Shown here one piece after another: positions 47,501 through 60,023 of a stretch of 64,000 nucleotides of DNA. The DNA is from Toxoplasma gondii ME49. Taxonomy: Eukaryota > Apicomplexa > Conoidasida > Eucoccidiorida > Sarcocystidae. The notes under the pieces were generated by a model that was given only the letters and a program-made list of their open reading frames with translations, was not told where the DNA came from and did no database searches. The position numbers and the translations under genes were made by a program. Numbering within the stretch: the first letter of the stretch is position 1; each line of letters opens with the position of its first letter. The stretch spans positions 2,550,691 through 2,614,690 of the forward strand of contig NC_031471.1 in assembly GCF_000006565.2 (NCBI RefSeq), in the 5' to 3' direction.

Positions 47501-50500
47501 ACGCCGGAGACACGCAGTGGCGCGCTGAGGGCGTCGCGCGACAGATGGGGGAAGAAGAAGAGCGCAGGGTAGGAGACGAGAGAGAAGAGAGACGGGGAGG
47601 CAGAGAAGAAGAGGGAGAAGGAGACCAAGGCCGAAGAGGAGCAGGAGAAGCAAGGGAGGAAGTCAGAGGGGGACAGCATGGAAGGGCGCGCGAGGGAGAG
47701 AGTGCCTCGAGGAGAGGGAGTTTATCAGTTCGTTTGTCAAAAGGAAGAACTGCAATGGGAGCAGCCTTCACGGAAGGAGCACGCGCTCTTCTTTCACGGT
47801 TGCGATTGTCCAGCGTTGACAGAAACCGCGAGGCTTATCTCCTCAACTTCCTTGATGCAGACGAGGAACTACAGATGCATGGATGGCTCTGGAAAAGTAA
47901 GGAACCGACCAGACGAAAAAGAGAGAACGGAGGTGCAGCGAAAGAGGGAAGGAGAGGGAGTAGCACTGGGAGCAAGAGACAGTGCAAGAATCGAGGACGA
48001 AAGAAGACACAGAAAGGCCTGGCAGATGCGGAGAAGGAGAGACATGACCGGTGAAGTGTCATCGGGGACGCCTCAAGTTTCCAGTCTTTCTAGGACCACT
48101 GAAGTTCTGAGAAGAACGCACAAAAGAGGCGCATGCGGTGAACGCTCTGCGTCGAATCCCCACAAAGCTGTCGCAGGACACCAATGTGTTCAAAGGAGAA
48201 GCAAATCCGCACTTGAAAAATGAAGACTGCTCAATCTTGAAGAAGACCAGGGGGAACAGTGAGAGTAGAGAAGAAGAGAAGCGAGAACGCAGCCTCACAT
48301 GGCTTGTTTCCGACTCCACTCCAGGTGATGGTGCACCCAATCAACGGTCCTTTGAAGCCGCCTCTGCTGTCCTTGTTTTATGTTCGGCAGTTGGGCAACA
48401 TTTTGGCGCATGGGTCCGACGCTACTACTTCCTCACTGGCAAACATCTCTGGTGTAAGCTGGGTTCCCTTTTTGAGGAGTTTGAGTTCAGTCGTCATGCA
48501 GAGAATCTTAACCTGCATGAAAACTGGAAGCCCCCGAGACTTCTCAGTCTCCTCTTCATGCCCCTCGATAGGTGTCTGCTGGACAGGGTTGTGCGTTCGC
48601 TGTTCCCTGCATCTCGACGTTTTGCCCGAATATAGGACGACAGATATGTACACAGGCGCACATAGAGATGGGATGATGCACGCAAATAGAAATGCAGAGA
48701 AACAGACAGACTTAGATTTTCATGGATATCCAGATTTAGAGGGAAACAGGTACAGAGAAAAGCAGACATAAATACAAACAGTTGTAGAGGTAGACAAACA
48801 AAGATATATGAATACATATGTTCAGGTGTCGGTAGATCCAGATAGACGAAGACTGCTATAGAACGATAAAAATACATATCGATATGTATATATATATATA
48901 TATATATGTATAAGTACGCATACACATATATATATATATATATATATAGGTATATATGTGCGTGCACGCATACATATATATTTAGATATGGACGATGCGT
49001 GTGCTCACGGGTCTGTTTATTTAGAAATGGATGGATGTAGGCCTTGTGGCTTCGTGGTTATACACACGGGTGGAGATGTTTAGACGTATTACAAAAGTTC
49101 GGAGCGCGGACTGATGCGGTTGTCTGATCGTTTTTGTCTGTCTGTTATCCATTCGCGCTTCCCCTACTTCTGCTTTTTCTTCTCGTCCTGTCAGGGCAGG
49201 CGCAGATTCTCAGCACCCGGCCAGCGCACTGTTTGTACCTGCACGGCTGTTCAGTTCACGCACTCGTAGGTTCGTCTGATTTGTGTTCGAGCGCGAAGCA
49301 CCACTGGATTTCTTGGTGGGGGACTCCGTTGGTGGTTTCCCCTTTGCCCTTCGCTGTCGCGTTTCATCGCGTTTCTCTCCTTTTTCTCTTTCTTGACGCC
49401 TTTGCCTCTGTGCTGCCTCTGCGTTTCCGCGCCTCTTCTCGGGATCTCTTCTCCCTCCACTTCGTCTTCTTTTCTCGCTTCTCCTCCTTCACCGCCTCGC
49501 AGCCGTTCAGTTCCTGCTTTGCGGACCTTTGTCTCTGTCGAAGTCGAGGCAAGTTAGGCTTCCCGTGACCCTATCGTTAATCGTTCGAGGCGGCCGGCGC
49601 CCACCACCTTCCTGCCTTCTGAACCCTCTGACTAACTGACGGCGAGACGTCTCTGGAGAAAACAGTGTCGCGTTCATTCCTTTTTTGGGCAGTTCGACTG
49701 TGATTCATTCTACTCCAGTCCGCTTAGACTCGCACCCCTCTTCAGGCTATCTAGAACCGACCGCGTGTTTCTTGACGCTCGTTCTGTATGGAAAACGTGG
49801 AGGAAGCGTGTGTCTTTCGATCTAGAGCACTCGCGATTTTTTTCAAGTTTCGAAGCGATAGAAACTGGCGATTCCCTTCGATGCTCTCGTTCTTTGTCTC
49901 TGCTGCTCATTTCTCCTCTTTGTGTTCTCTCGAATCGTCTACTCTTTCTTTTCTCCTTCTTGGTTTGCAGTTTTTCCACCCTTTTGTTCCTCTTTTCCCC
50001 CCGGCGTGGTTTCCTTCACTGGCCTTCGACTCTGTTCTCCTTCACTTGCACACCATCCTCTTGTGTTGTTCGGCTTCTCCGTGCAACGCGTTCGTGTCTT
50101 CCCCGGCTCCTCGTTCACCATTCCTTCTTCGTTGCATCTTTTCTTGTTCTGCACGCGAATTTTCCACCGCCTTCTCCTCTTGCTTCTCTTTCCTTTCTCT
50201 TCCCTGTCTCCTTCATCTTCGCGCTTCAGACGACCCTTACGGGATGAGTGCGCCTCAGCCAGCTCGCGCGACGTCGCCGAGCTTCACGTCGCCTGCTACA
50301 GGCACCCATGGCCGCTATGCCTTGGAAATTATAAAACCAAGCGGCCGCGTTGGCAAGCGCCTCTACGCAATGACTGCGGAGGAGCGCCAGGCGTAAGTTC
50401 TGCAGGAATTCGAAAACGAGTCTCCAGCTTCGCTAACTCTGTCTCTTCTTCACGGTTCCGGTGTGTTTCCTTCTCTCTCGTCGCTCTTTCTCCACTGCAC

Positions 50501-53500
50501 TTCTGTGAGTTCGTTTCACGAACTTGACTCTCTGCTCTGCATCTCTCCTCCACTGCTCTTTACCACTACTCTTCTCCTCTCCTTCACCGCTCTTTGTCTC
50601 TTCTCTACCTCACTGAGGTTTCGCACTTCTCTCCTGCGCAGAGCTCGTTCACTGCTCCTCCTCACGTCTCTTCCTCCGTGTGTCTGGCTGCTTCTTTGTC
50701 TCTGACTGAGATCTACGGACGTGTGGCGCGGGTCTTGCCGAGCATTGCTTAGACTGTGAAAGAGAAGGTGGAAGCAAGTAAAAGATTCATCCCTCTCCGT
50801 CTCCCCCTCGGCAAACGGCCAGTGCGCACAGCCTCCGGAGACACAAACAAGCTCGTGCTCGCATGTGGAGCACAGCTCTCGACAGTTTCGCTGTTTCTCC
50901 AGTTCGTCTCTTGTGACCCTGCTTAACATGCAAATGCACTCTCCTTCCTTCGCTGCTTTCGTTTGCTACGGGGCGTCAGCGCAGGAGCCAGGACTTTTTA
51001 ACATATATACAAAACTGTTTCTAAAATGCGTAGGCGCTGTTTTACTCCTCTACGGCCCCGGCGCCTCTGGTGGCAATCTCTCCGAAAAAAACGTTTCCTT
51101 TTCGATTTTCTGTGGCGACTTCATCCAGTTCCGTCGGATGCCCTCTCGTCAGTTCCACCAGCCTTACGGTTTGCTGTTCGTTCCTCTTCTTCCCCTTCCA
51201 CTTATTCTTCCACTCCAGCGTCCCGCGCGGCCTACGCGGGACATGTAAGCTTGCCTCTGTGTGTCTGTGTGTGTCTGTGTGCGTTTGAATTTTGGGGGGG
51301 CGTTCTAGCTCAGGTTTTTGAATTCCGAACTGGTTCCTTTCGAGCAATTTCTTGCGTTTCCCTGGACCTTTCCCCAGAGAATCCACTGTTTCCGACTTTC
51401 TGTGACTCTTCTGGCAAATATCTCAGGTGGCTGGAGGCTTTGCAACTCGCCTGTGGCGTCGAGGACTTCCACGACTTCTACTGTCTGCATGCAGAAGAAG
51501 TGTTGGGACAAGGAAAATTTGGAACTGTGAAACGTAAGTGGACATTGGTTCCCATGTCGAGCTCACCTCGACTTTTCCTTGGTTCTTTAACTCTCCGGAT
51601 GTTGACTGTTTGTCGTCTCCACCCAGATCCCAGCGAACTGAAGTGCGTGTGGTGTAGATAGTATTTTGAAGGCTCTGGAGCGCCCCAGAAGCTTTTCATG
51701 GTGCAGCTTCTGTACCTGCACAGCATTGCCGAGAACCTTCAAATGGAAAACGATAAGGCGCCGATGGTGCTAGAAGCGAGGGACAACAAACGGAACTCGA
51801 ACGCTAACCCCGATGCTGGCTTTCTCTACCACACTAGGCACTCTGGAGTGTCACTGCATCGAAATCCTTGGGGACGCGTTTCTTTGTCATGCGCTCTAGC
51901 TACGTGGTTCGTCCACTTTCTGCCTTTGTCTCTCTCTCCATGCGTCGCTGAAAGTCATTACGCTCCCTTCAGGATCACTCGCTTCTCCTTCTGTAAGCGC
52001 TTCTTTCCATCCACTTAGGTCGCATGCACACGACTCGACTGAGGAACTGAGTTCCTTTCAGTCGAACTTCCCTGTTGTGGAGCGATTTGGAAGTCTTCTT
52101 TCGTTCTTATTAAACTGGTTTGCCTACCAATGAATCGCGTGTTTCTTCAGCGTCTCGTTCTTTCAAAAGCCGCTTGAGCTCTCCCTAGAACAATCAATCT
52201 CGAGGACTTCATCTCTCGTCCTTTCGCTCTGTTCAGTGTATGTTTTCACTGGCTTCGCGTCTAACCTTCCGCAACGCGAGAGCGTCTTGTCTTTTTTTCT
52301 CCGGCCGTCTACGGCGCAGAGCGTCGTTTGCGGCCTTGTTATTCGGTCGTTTCACTGTCGCTCTGCCACGGGGAGAGATGCCTTCTGCTTTGTTTCGATT
52401 CCTGTTCCTTGTCTCTCTTTGCCTGGTGACGCTCCCTCTCGGGTCCTCTTCACCTCGTAGGAAGTGTCTGTTGTCTCCGCTCTCTTTTTCTGCAGTGGCT
52501 CACGAAAAGGAGACGGGGAAGATGGTTGCTGTGAAAATCTTCGACAAAGGGAACATTCAGTCGCAGGAGGACAGGTGAGTTTCCGTCGCGCGTTTCCGCG
52601 TTCGCATGCACAGAAAAATGGGGAAAAACTCATTTCTCTCCAAGAGAGGCTCCAGAGGCTTCCTGTGAAACTTGCCCCAACACCGGGTATCCCCTCGATC
52701 ACTGTGTGCAGTTGATAGCTCGGCACTGGGCTCTGCTGAAGTTCTGTTGCCTCGATTCCCTACGCGTCCGGCCGCGCAAGCAGAACGCAAAGTCAAGCTG
52801 ATAGCGGTCACCAGAAGTTTCCAGGACGAGAGAGCCTTGTGTTTCCCATTGCAAATATGCAGAATGTGACAGCCTCGGTCGATCTACTCGGTAGACACCC
52901 CCGCCCACGCTCATATATGCATCTATATCTGGAGAGACGCATGCATCTGTATACGCAGTCGCACACGTCTAGATTCACAGCTATACATATATATGTACAT
53001 ATAAAGATATAGATAGACCTATATATATATATATATATTAAGATACAGATAGACACAGATGGATATATATATATATATATATATATATCTGTAAGTTTAT
53101 AGGTGTTGAGGGTTTGGTGCGTATCCGTGAAGCTCGGTAGGCATGCGTATGGGGCCCTGCAGCTTTAGATGCACATGCCCAGCTGTGTACGTAGGTGAAT
53201 CGCTACCTCGGAGAGAAAGAGAGCGGATAGATGCACAGACACACGCGGCTGACCACGGCGAGAGGCCGTTCGCCACAGAGGGTCGCAGAAAAGAAAGGCG
53301 AGACAGGAAGAGGGAAGTGGACAGCTTCAGGACGGCGAACACCAACACAAGCGAGAGGGTTTGGCTCTCGGAAAAATACCTTTCTCGCTCTTCGAAGAAA
53401 GGCCGAATACCCTTTCGCCTCTGTTCAGAATGGCGTTGCTCAACGCTGCTCTCGTAGCCAGGAGCGAATGCATCTGCAGGGACGTACATGTAAACACAGA

Positions 53501-56500
53501 AATAGATATAGATAAATTCACATACGCACACACATGGACAAGCGCATGCATATGCATACGCATATACTACATTTGCATCTATATAAATATATATTATTTT
53601 GTGTTTGCATGTGCAGACACGCCTCTGTTGTGTGGAGAGGGGATGCACATGGATTCGACGCACCAAGGAGCTTCGAGAGTTTGTTGTGGCTGTTCTCTAG
53701 ACTCCCCTCAGTATGTGTTTCCGCATTGCACGACGGTGGAGAGCTGTCTTCTGTCGAGAGTTGGAAAAGCAAGAAAGGGTCCCCCGTATCGATAGGAAGA
53801 AGATGCGTGACACGTTCAGAAAGGCGAAGATTCAGGCGCTGTCGCGTCCCCGTTGTGGGGTCAGCGGCCTGTCTACGTCTTGCAAATGCGGCCTGAGGCG
53901 GAACCTGTGTCTGCTGTGCCGCTTCGTTCTCCGCAGAGAATTTACTCGCCGGGAAATGGAAGTCGTCAAAGTTCTGCAGCACCCTAATCTGGTCAGGACG
54001 CTCGACGTCTTCGACCGAACAGGAACTGCGCCCTACGCGTACATCGTCATGGAGTTACTGCCGCATCGCGACCTTGGATGTCTCATTCGTCTTGCTAGGT
54101 GAGCGGCGAGACGCGAGCAAAGCGGGGAAGGAGGGCGGCGAACTCAAAAAGGCAGAAGCCGAGACGCTCGGAGACGCGCCGGGTGTGCAGACGCAGCGAA
54201 CGAATGCCACAGAGAGCGGCAGGCTGTCGCAGGCGCGAGCCAGCAGACTGGACGGCGAGAGGCACCACGGCGCCCAGACACGCAGGCTACGCGCAGGAGA
54301 ACACTCGCAAGCAAGCAGACGAAAAGCGGAGCCAACAAGACAGATGAAGACTCTTGGAAAAGACGGAGCACACGGCAGAGCACACAAAAGCGAGAAACCT
54401 CAGGGTCGCGCCAGAGAGCTGAGAAGAAAGCGAACTAGATAACGAACAAGGGAGAGAAAACAAGAGGAACAACCGACACAGGCGAGAGAGAACAAGAGAG
54501 AGAAACAGAAACGGGAACGACAAGGGGTCGCGTTAGTCGCCTCATCGTTCTTCCGTTCTATGAGATCTCTCCAACTTTTTTTTATCGTCTTTTGTTTATT
54601 TAAAGGTCCGCAGTCGCCTGTGTGTATGAAGGCCTCGCTCGGCGACTCTGCGTCTCGGTTTCCTCTTCTTCTCCTTCCATGTTTCTGTCTACTTTCTTCC
54701 CTTGGGATTCGCGTCTTTTTCAGAGTCATCCAGTACTTGAGTTTGAAGCTGCTGCTTCGACAGAGGAGGCGCTTTCTCCAGGCGTGCGGGAGTGTGCCAG
54801 AGACGAATCAGCCTGTCTCCATTTCGTCGCTTCCTCGCCCAAATCCTCTCCTCTTCCCTCCTCTCTCTGTTGCGCCTTCTCCTTTCCGCAATCCCGACAA
54901 TCTCGACAACCAACCTCGGTGCCCTCCCTTTTCTTTGACTTCCTCTTCTTCTTCTTCCTCTGCCTCGTCTTCCTCTTCTTCCTCCTCTGCCTCGTCTTCC
55001 TCTTCTTCTTCCTCTGCCTCGTCTTCCTCCTCTGCCTCGTCTTCCTCTGCCTCGTCTTCCTCTGCCTCGTCTTCCTCTGCCTCGTCTTCCTCTGCCTCGT
55101 CTCTCTCTTCCTCGTCTTCCGCTTCGTCGTCTTCCTCTTCCTCGTCTTCCTCTTCATCTGCAGGGGCGCTCGTGTCTCCGTCTTTGGAGGAGAGTTTCCT
55201 GGAGACAGACTTTACGATGGACGGGAGGTGGCTGCTGGAGGAGAGCGTGATTTTGCGAATCGTCACCGGTCTGCTGAAGGCGACTCGGCACATGCATGCA
55301 AAGGGCGTTGTGCACCGGGACCTGAAGCCGGAGAACCTGCTTCTTCTCCTCTCGGCGCCGGCCTCTGAGCAAGCGCCAGAAGAGAGCAGCAGAACGCGCG
55401 AAGACGACGAACGCGAGCGCGACGCAGCCGAGAAGACAGGGAAGAGCGTAGACAAAGCAAGGAGCTGCAGAGGTCGAGGCAGCGATGGCGAGAGAACCGT
55501 CGCAGGCGGCGCAGATGCGGAGTCTGAAGAAGCCTCGAACGCACCAGAGAGACCGGAAGGCGAGTTGAGACACAGCGAGGATGCAGCTGGAGTTACTGCC
55601 TTTTCTCTTGAAGACCAGAGACGACCTCCGTCCCCGCCTCCCACAATTGTGGTTCGAAACGTCGATGGCGGCGTCGTCTGGAGGTACCCTTCCGTTCCCG
55701 CGCGACTCTTTCCTTCCGACTCGCCTTCCTTTCCTTTGGCGGCCCGATTCAGATTGTCCGCCTCTTCACTTCTCGCAGATCGCGAGCGAAGAAACAGCCA
55801 CGCGACCAGCGCGGCTCTGCGTCTCCGTCGCGTGTCGAGCGTCTCTGCGTGGCGCCAGGAGAGAGAAACGGAGGGCCAAGGACATCGAGGAATGTGGAGG
55901 GGCGACGCCGCGGACGCGACATCTCTAGAAGCAAGGGAAGAACCTCCCTGGTCGCCGGACGCCGAACAGAACTCTGTTTCTTCTTCGACTCTCCCTCAGC
56001 AGAGCGGCTCGCCTTCTCTCCAGTCGTCTCTCGCTGCTTCTACTTCTGCGGAGGGTTCTCCTCTCCTGTTCTACCAGCCGTCTGCTTCGCCTTCGCTGCC
56101 CGAGACTTTGCCCGCGGCGGTGCTTGGCGCCCCGCGACCTGCGTGGCATTCGAGCGACCCGTTAATAGAGGCCTTAAAAGACTTCCCCAAGACGGTCTTG
56201 ACGGAGGACGAGTTGAAGGAACTCGAGGAGTGGGTGCCCGCGTTTTTGTCTCGATCCGGCTGCAAAAAACACCTCCTTTGTCCCTCCCGACCCCTCTACG
56301 GCCGCAGCCCCCCGGTCGCGCGCTACGGCGCGGGGTGTACGTACACCCGGCGGCGGTCGTCTGCTCATGCGTTCCTCCGTGGCGCGCGTTCGCTTTCCCT
56401 GTTGCTTACGCACGGCGGAAGAAACCTGGGCGTCCGCCGGTGGTTTGCGCGACCTGAAGAAGAAACGGAGGAAGAGAGAAGAGATCGACGCGAGCGAGAA

Positions 56501-59500
56501 CACGAAGCGAGTCAGAGGAGGCGGTCCGCCAGAATGCGGCCCGCGATGCATGCACCTGCGCGACTCCAGCCCGAGGTGATTTCTGAGGGTGACGAAGAGA
56601 AGTCGGAGGAATCCGAGGCGAAGCTGGTGCAGCGTGAGACGCCGCAAGAAGCGAAGGCTGGAGAGATCGAAGCTCGCAGAACAGACGAAAGGTTAAGAGT
56701 GAACGACAGATCTCAGACTCGCGGGGGGAACGATCCGCAGTCTCCTCTGTTTCTTTGCCCTCCCTCGCATTCTCCTTCTTCGCTCTCTTCGCCTTCTTCT
56801 CTCCCTTCTTCCGTCGCCCCTCGGTCTTCTCCTTCCTCTCCTTCTCCATCGTCGATCCCTTCTTCGTCTCTCTCTTTGCCCACTGTCTCTTCTCAGTCTG
56901 TGTCTCCTCCCCGTGTTCCTTCGTCTTCTGTTTCTTCGTCTCCTCCTACGGCTGCATCCTCCTTCTCGCGTGCTCAGGGCACACGCGAGAGCCGCAGCGA
57001 GCGGGCGACGAGAGGCGGGGGTTTGGAGCCCTCTGAGAAAAGTCGCGGGGCGAGAAGAGACATCAGTGGCGACGACAGCTGCAGCGAGCAGTGCGAAGGA
57101 CGAAGCCTGGCGCCTCCTTCCTCGCCGTTTCTTGCGGTTCCAGGCCCTCGCCTCCTCCCTTTCTTCGAGCCTCTTCCGACGCCTTCGAAGTCTCGACCTT
57201 CATTCTTCGCGCCTCCTCCAGGTTTCGCGGCGCCTGGGACTCAACAGAACAGAGATGGACGGCGTTTCTCTTCGCCTTCCGCTTTCTTGGAAGTCTCACG
57301 GGAGCCGAGCAAGACTGACGGTTCTCGGACTCCGACGAGGAGACACGCTTCTCTCCCTGGCTCTCTACGAGAGACACCGTCGTGTGGGATCGACGGCCGT
57401 CCTGCTTTCCAGCAGTTCGTCACTCCTCGCTCTCCTTCCTCTGGAACTCGCGTCGCTTCCCTTCAAGTCCCCAAAGCATTCATCCGACAGGAACTGCGCA
57501 GACCGCTTCCCCTCAACGCGTCTTCTCTCTCTTCTTCAGCTTATTCGTCTTCTTCAGCTTATTCGACTTCTTCAGCTTCGTGCTCCTCTTCTTCTTCTCT
57601 TTCTTCTTCGTCGACTGCTTCGTCTCTCGGAGCGCATGCCCGTCGGGATTTGTCTCGACCGCGTGCAGAGGCAGGGAACGAGGCCGAGCGGCTGCAGTGG
57701 TGCATGTGCGTGTTGAGAGAAATTCAGGAGCGCCTGAGCTCGATAAAAATTGCCGACTTTGGATTCTCTGCTGTCTTAGCCCCCAACTGGCGCGCGTCCG
57801 ACTCTCTTGGCACTCTGGCCTACGCAGCGCCCGAAGTAAGCTGAAGCGCGTTGTCGCAAGCGGCAGAACCGATGGGGTGCACAAGAGAAGCTGCAATACA
57901 CGTTCTCGGTAGCAGATAGGTCGCAGGTCGCCAAGAGCAGCAGATGCACCATAGGCGAGAATGGAGTCACGGCTTTGTAGAAATCTGTGGAAAAAGAGTT
58001 CATCCGCAGCGAGGTGCGAAGGTGGAGTTCAATGGACAAGAGGCAAGTGAATCTAAGAGCGAAAGTTGTCTTCTAAACCCAAATGTACGCGAGAGATGCC
58101 CTCAACGCTCCTCGCGTGTATGTGTCGTGCAGCTGTTTACATCTACTCGTATTCTTATGCACTCTGCAGTCGTTGAGCCCCACCGTTCCCTTCTTTTTTC
58201 CGGCAGCGCAACAAGTCACCTTGCTTTGCTCTTGAGTTTGTTCACACGTGGAACTCGACTCCGGGCTGAGGTCTCGAATGCAAAGTCTCTGCTCACGGCC
58301 TCGAAGTTCGTACGTGGTGCCACAGCTTGACAGACCATCCGAATGGAGGCGAGAGTCCTCGCTGGAACGAAGCCGTCTTGTTTTGTCCAGAAAAAGGAAT
58401 CCCGAATAGACGCGGAGAAACGAAAACGCTCCCCGATCGACGAGGAAAAAAAAGTCGACAGGCACAAAGAGGAAAACGAGATGCACTTCGCAAACTAGAG
58501 GAAAGCGGGCTTAGAAGGAGGAAGAGAAGTTCGTATGTGTCTGCATGCATATGCTTTAAGTCGGAGGAAAGAGCAGTCGAAAGTGGAGAAAAGAACTGCA
58601 TGCGAGTGCATGTGTAAGTGCTTGTGTGCGACCTTGTGGACGTCATCTCTCCAGATACTTGTAGGACTCGAGTACGACAAAGCAGTGGACATGTGGAGCA
58701 TCGGCGTCATCACTTTTGAACTTCTCTCGCAAGGTGTTCTGCCGTTCCAAGGAAAGACAGAGCAGCAGATTGGCGCGTAAGCCAAGCGTAGAAAAAGACG
58801 TCGGGGGCTCTTCTGCGCAGGCGACTGCCCGTTCAGGTCGTGAATCCGTTTATCCGTACCCTTTCGATCTCTTCTTCGTATCACTTTTTCTGAAGTAAAA
58901 TAGGTGATGATTCGAGCACTCTGCACTAAGCTCACTTCACCTAATATTTATGCACCTAATATGTATATATATATATATATATATACATATGCACATTACA
59001 GCCTATACTCATAAGCAGGTTATTCCTCCACACAGGCTGTGGTGGAGACCCGATCCTAATATAAAGAACCGTAGATGTCCTCATGTGTACATATGGATCA
59101 CTGTTACCGGTTGAAGTATGGCTGATCGGCAGGGGATCAGTTCGAGGTTCTTTGCCAATTGGGTGAGGATGCTGTGAGGAAAGTGGAGTCGTCAAGACAC
59201 TCGTGTACTCTCGTCGTGGAGATTCAGGAGTTTCGTTCACACTTGGAACCCCGCATCTCTCCATGTGCGCAAATAGGGTGGTACGCGCCCGGCTTTTTAA
59301 TCTCTCGTTCTGTTAAAATCGCTCTTTCCTTCCTCAGGTCGATTCTCGAGGGCCACTACTCCTTCGACTTTGGGGTGAATCCCCGAGTGGGTCCCGCCTC
59401 TCCGCGGACTGTCTCGGGCGCCGCTCGCGACTTTGTTTCTCGCCTTCTCTGCCATCCTGCACGTCGTATGAAAATCGAGGAAGCTCTCAACCACCCTTGG

Positions 59501-59560
59501 ATCGCAAACGCAGGGAGCGACTTCGCCCCTGCTTCTCCTAAAAGATTCTACGCCCCCTAA
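40711..59560 (+). CDS. CDPK7: Calcium-dependent protein kinase 7: EF-hands, PH domain, protein kinase domain
   Basis: Fourteen exons encode 2,655 residues. Canonical EF-hand loops are DEDGDERVDRKE (278-289) and DLDGNGLIERDE (314-325), followed by a degenerate EF-like segment with GLTFEEFLAALEQNK (about 530-550). A PH domain (about 1300-1398) starts at MHGWLWK and continues through WVRRYYFLTGKHLW to AWLEALQLACGV. The kinase domain has the glycine loop LGQGKFGTV (1414-1422), VAVK Lys1437, HRDLKPEN (1701-1708), DFG (from Asp2515), APE (2539-2541) and the C-lobe VDMWSIGVITFELL. The order EF-hand, PH, kinase is the known hallmark of apicomplexan CDPK7, which in Toxoplasma is needed for growth and division and in Plasmodium binds phosphoinositides through its PH domain. 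A serine-rich insertion lies between N- and C-lobes and a very large one inside the C-lobe. The start ATG has an excellent context. Confidence 0.92.
41723..41759. repeat. (TA)n microsatellite in CDPK7 intron 1
   Basis: An uninterrupted TA run of about 36 bases. Confidence 0.95.
44111..44137. repeat. (TA)n microsatellite in CDPK7 intron 4
   Basis: The first of three TA arrays in this intron; the others are at about 44419-44437 and 44529-44555. Confidence 0.9.
44419..44555. repeat. AT-rich array with two (TA)n runs in CDPK7 intron 4
   Basis: TA runs flank a degenerate stretch of tatgtg- and tatgta-like steps. Confidence 0.85.
46690..46703. repeat. Dispersed 14-bp palindrome, copy 1
   Basis: ggtgtacgtacacc, a perfect palindrome, inside CDPK7 exon 6. 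An identical copy lies at 56334-56347 and near copies at 60010-60023 and 63607-63620. Confidence 0.7.
47074..47171 (+). repeat. Coding Ser/Ala repeat in CDPK7 exon 6
   Basis: Imperfect tandem tcctcctctgctgcc-type units encode alternating Ser-rich and Ala-containing runs in the linker before the PH domain. Confidence 0.85.
48896..48948. repeat. (TA)n microsatellites in CDPK7 intron 7
   Basis: Two TA runs separated by a gtataagtacgcatacaca spacer. Confidence 0.9.
53020..53088. repeat. (TA)n microsatellites in CDPK7 intron 10
   Basis: Two TA runs flank an agatacagatagacacagatgg-like stretch of gata steps. Confidence 0.9.
54943..55162 (+). repeat. Coding Ser/Ala minisatellite in the CDPK7 kinase domain
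   Basis: Tandem tcttcctctgcctcg-type 15-bp units, flanked by tct/tcc runs, encode a long Ser-Ser-Ala-Ser-Ser tract inserted ahead of the helix that leads to the catalytic loop. Confidence 0.9.
56334..56347. repeat. Dispersed 14-bp palindrome, copy 2
   Basis: ggtgtacgtacacc again, inside the large kinase insertion of CDPK7 exon 12, where it encodes part of CTYTR. Confidence 0.7.
58972..58985. repeat. Short (TA)n array in the last CDPK7 intron
   Basis: About seven TA units between exons 13 and 14. Confidence 0.8.
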
Positions 59561-60009
59561 ACCAGCTCCCAGCGATTCATTGAATCCCCAGACTACATAC
59601 ACCATGTACACCTTTTTACACACACATGTATATATGTATATGCATGTGAGGGAATGTGTGTCGGTGGTTGTATGGAGGGGTACATACAGAGACGCAGAGA
59701 ACGCTGTACACCTACAGACCTATACTTGTGTCTCTATGCCTCTACAGACAATTTGCGACAACACGCATGTATATATAGTTACTGTGTTTTTTGCTGTAAA
59801 GTTCGTGAGATTGAAACCCTGTCTGTCACTTTCGACTGCGTTCATGTTCCCCTAAGAGAAACAGAATTTTCTATCTTCAACAGGCGCGGCTCACACGACT
59901 TTCTCCTACTCAAGTTAAGTCGCCTGAGAGGTGTGTGTTTTCTAGCGAATTAGTCAGCAGCAAATACACTGTTTAAACGGCATAAGAACCACAGGCGACC
60001 TCGGGATCG

Positions 60010-60023
60010 GGTGTACAGACACC
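60010..60023. repeat. Near copy of the 14-bp palindrome
   Basis: ggtgtacagacacc keeps both arms (ggtgtac, acacc) with changes at the centre. It lies downstream of CDPK7. Confidence 0.45.

Larger units (their letters stand above)
40711..59560 (+). other. CDPK7: Exon map of CDPK7
   Basis: Exons: 40711-41366, 41901-42043, 42395-42530, 43181-43910, 44702-44894, 45818-47896, 48391-48453, 50230-50392, 51427-51533, 52496-52574, 53937-54098, 54724-57835, 58655-58776, 59338-59560. All introns are GT..AG, phases match at every junction, and the total of 7,968 bases is a multiple of three. The PH domain is spread over exons 6-9, with exon 7 only 63 bases long. The kinase N-lobe is on exons 9-11; exon 12 holds both large insertions, HRD and DFG. 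The exon 1/2 border is the least certain, since it lies in poorly conserved sequence. Several introns carry (TA)n arrays. Confidence 0.8.
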
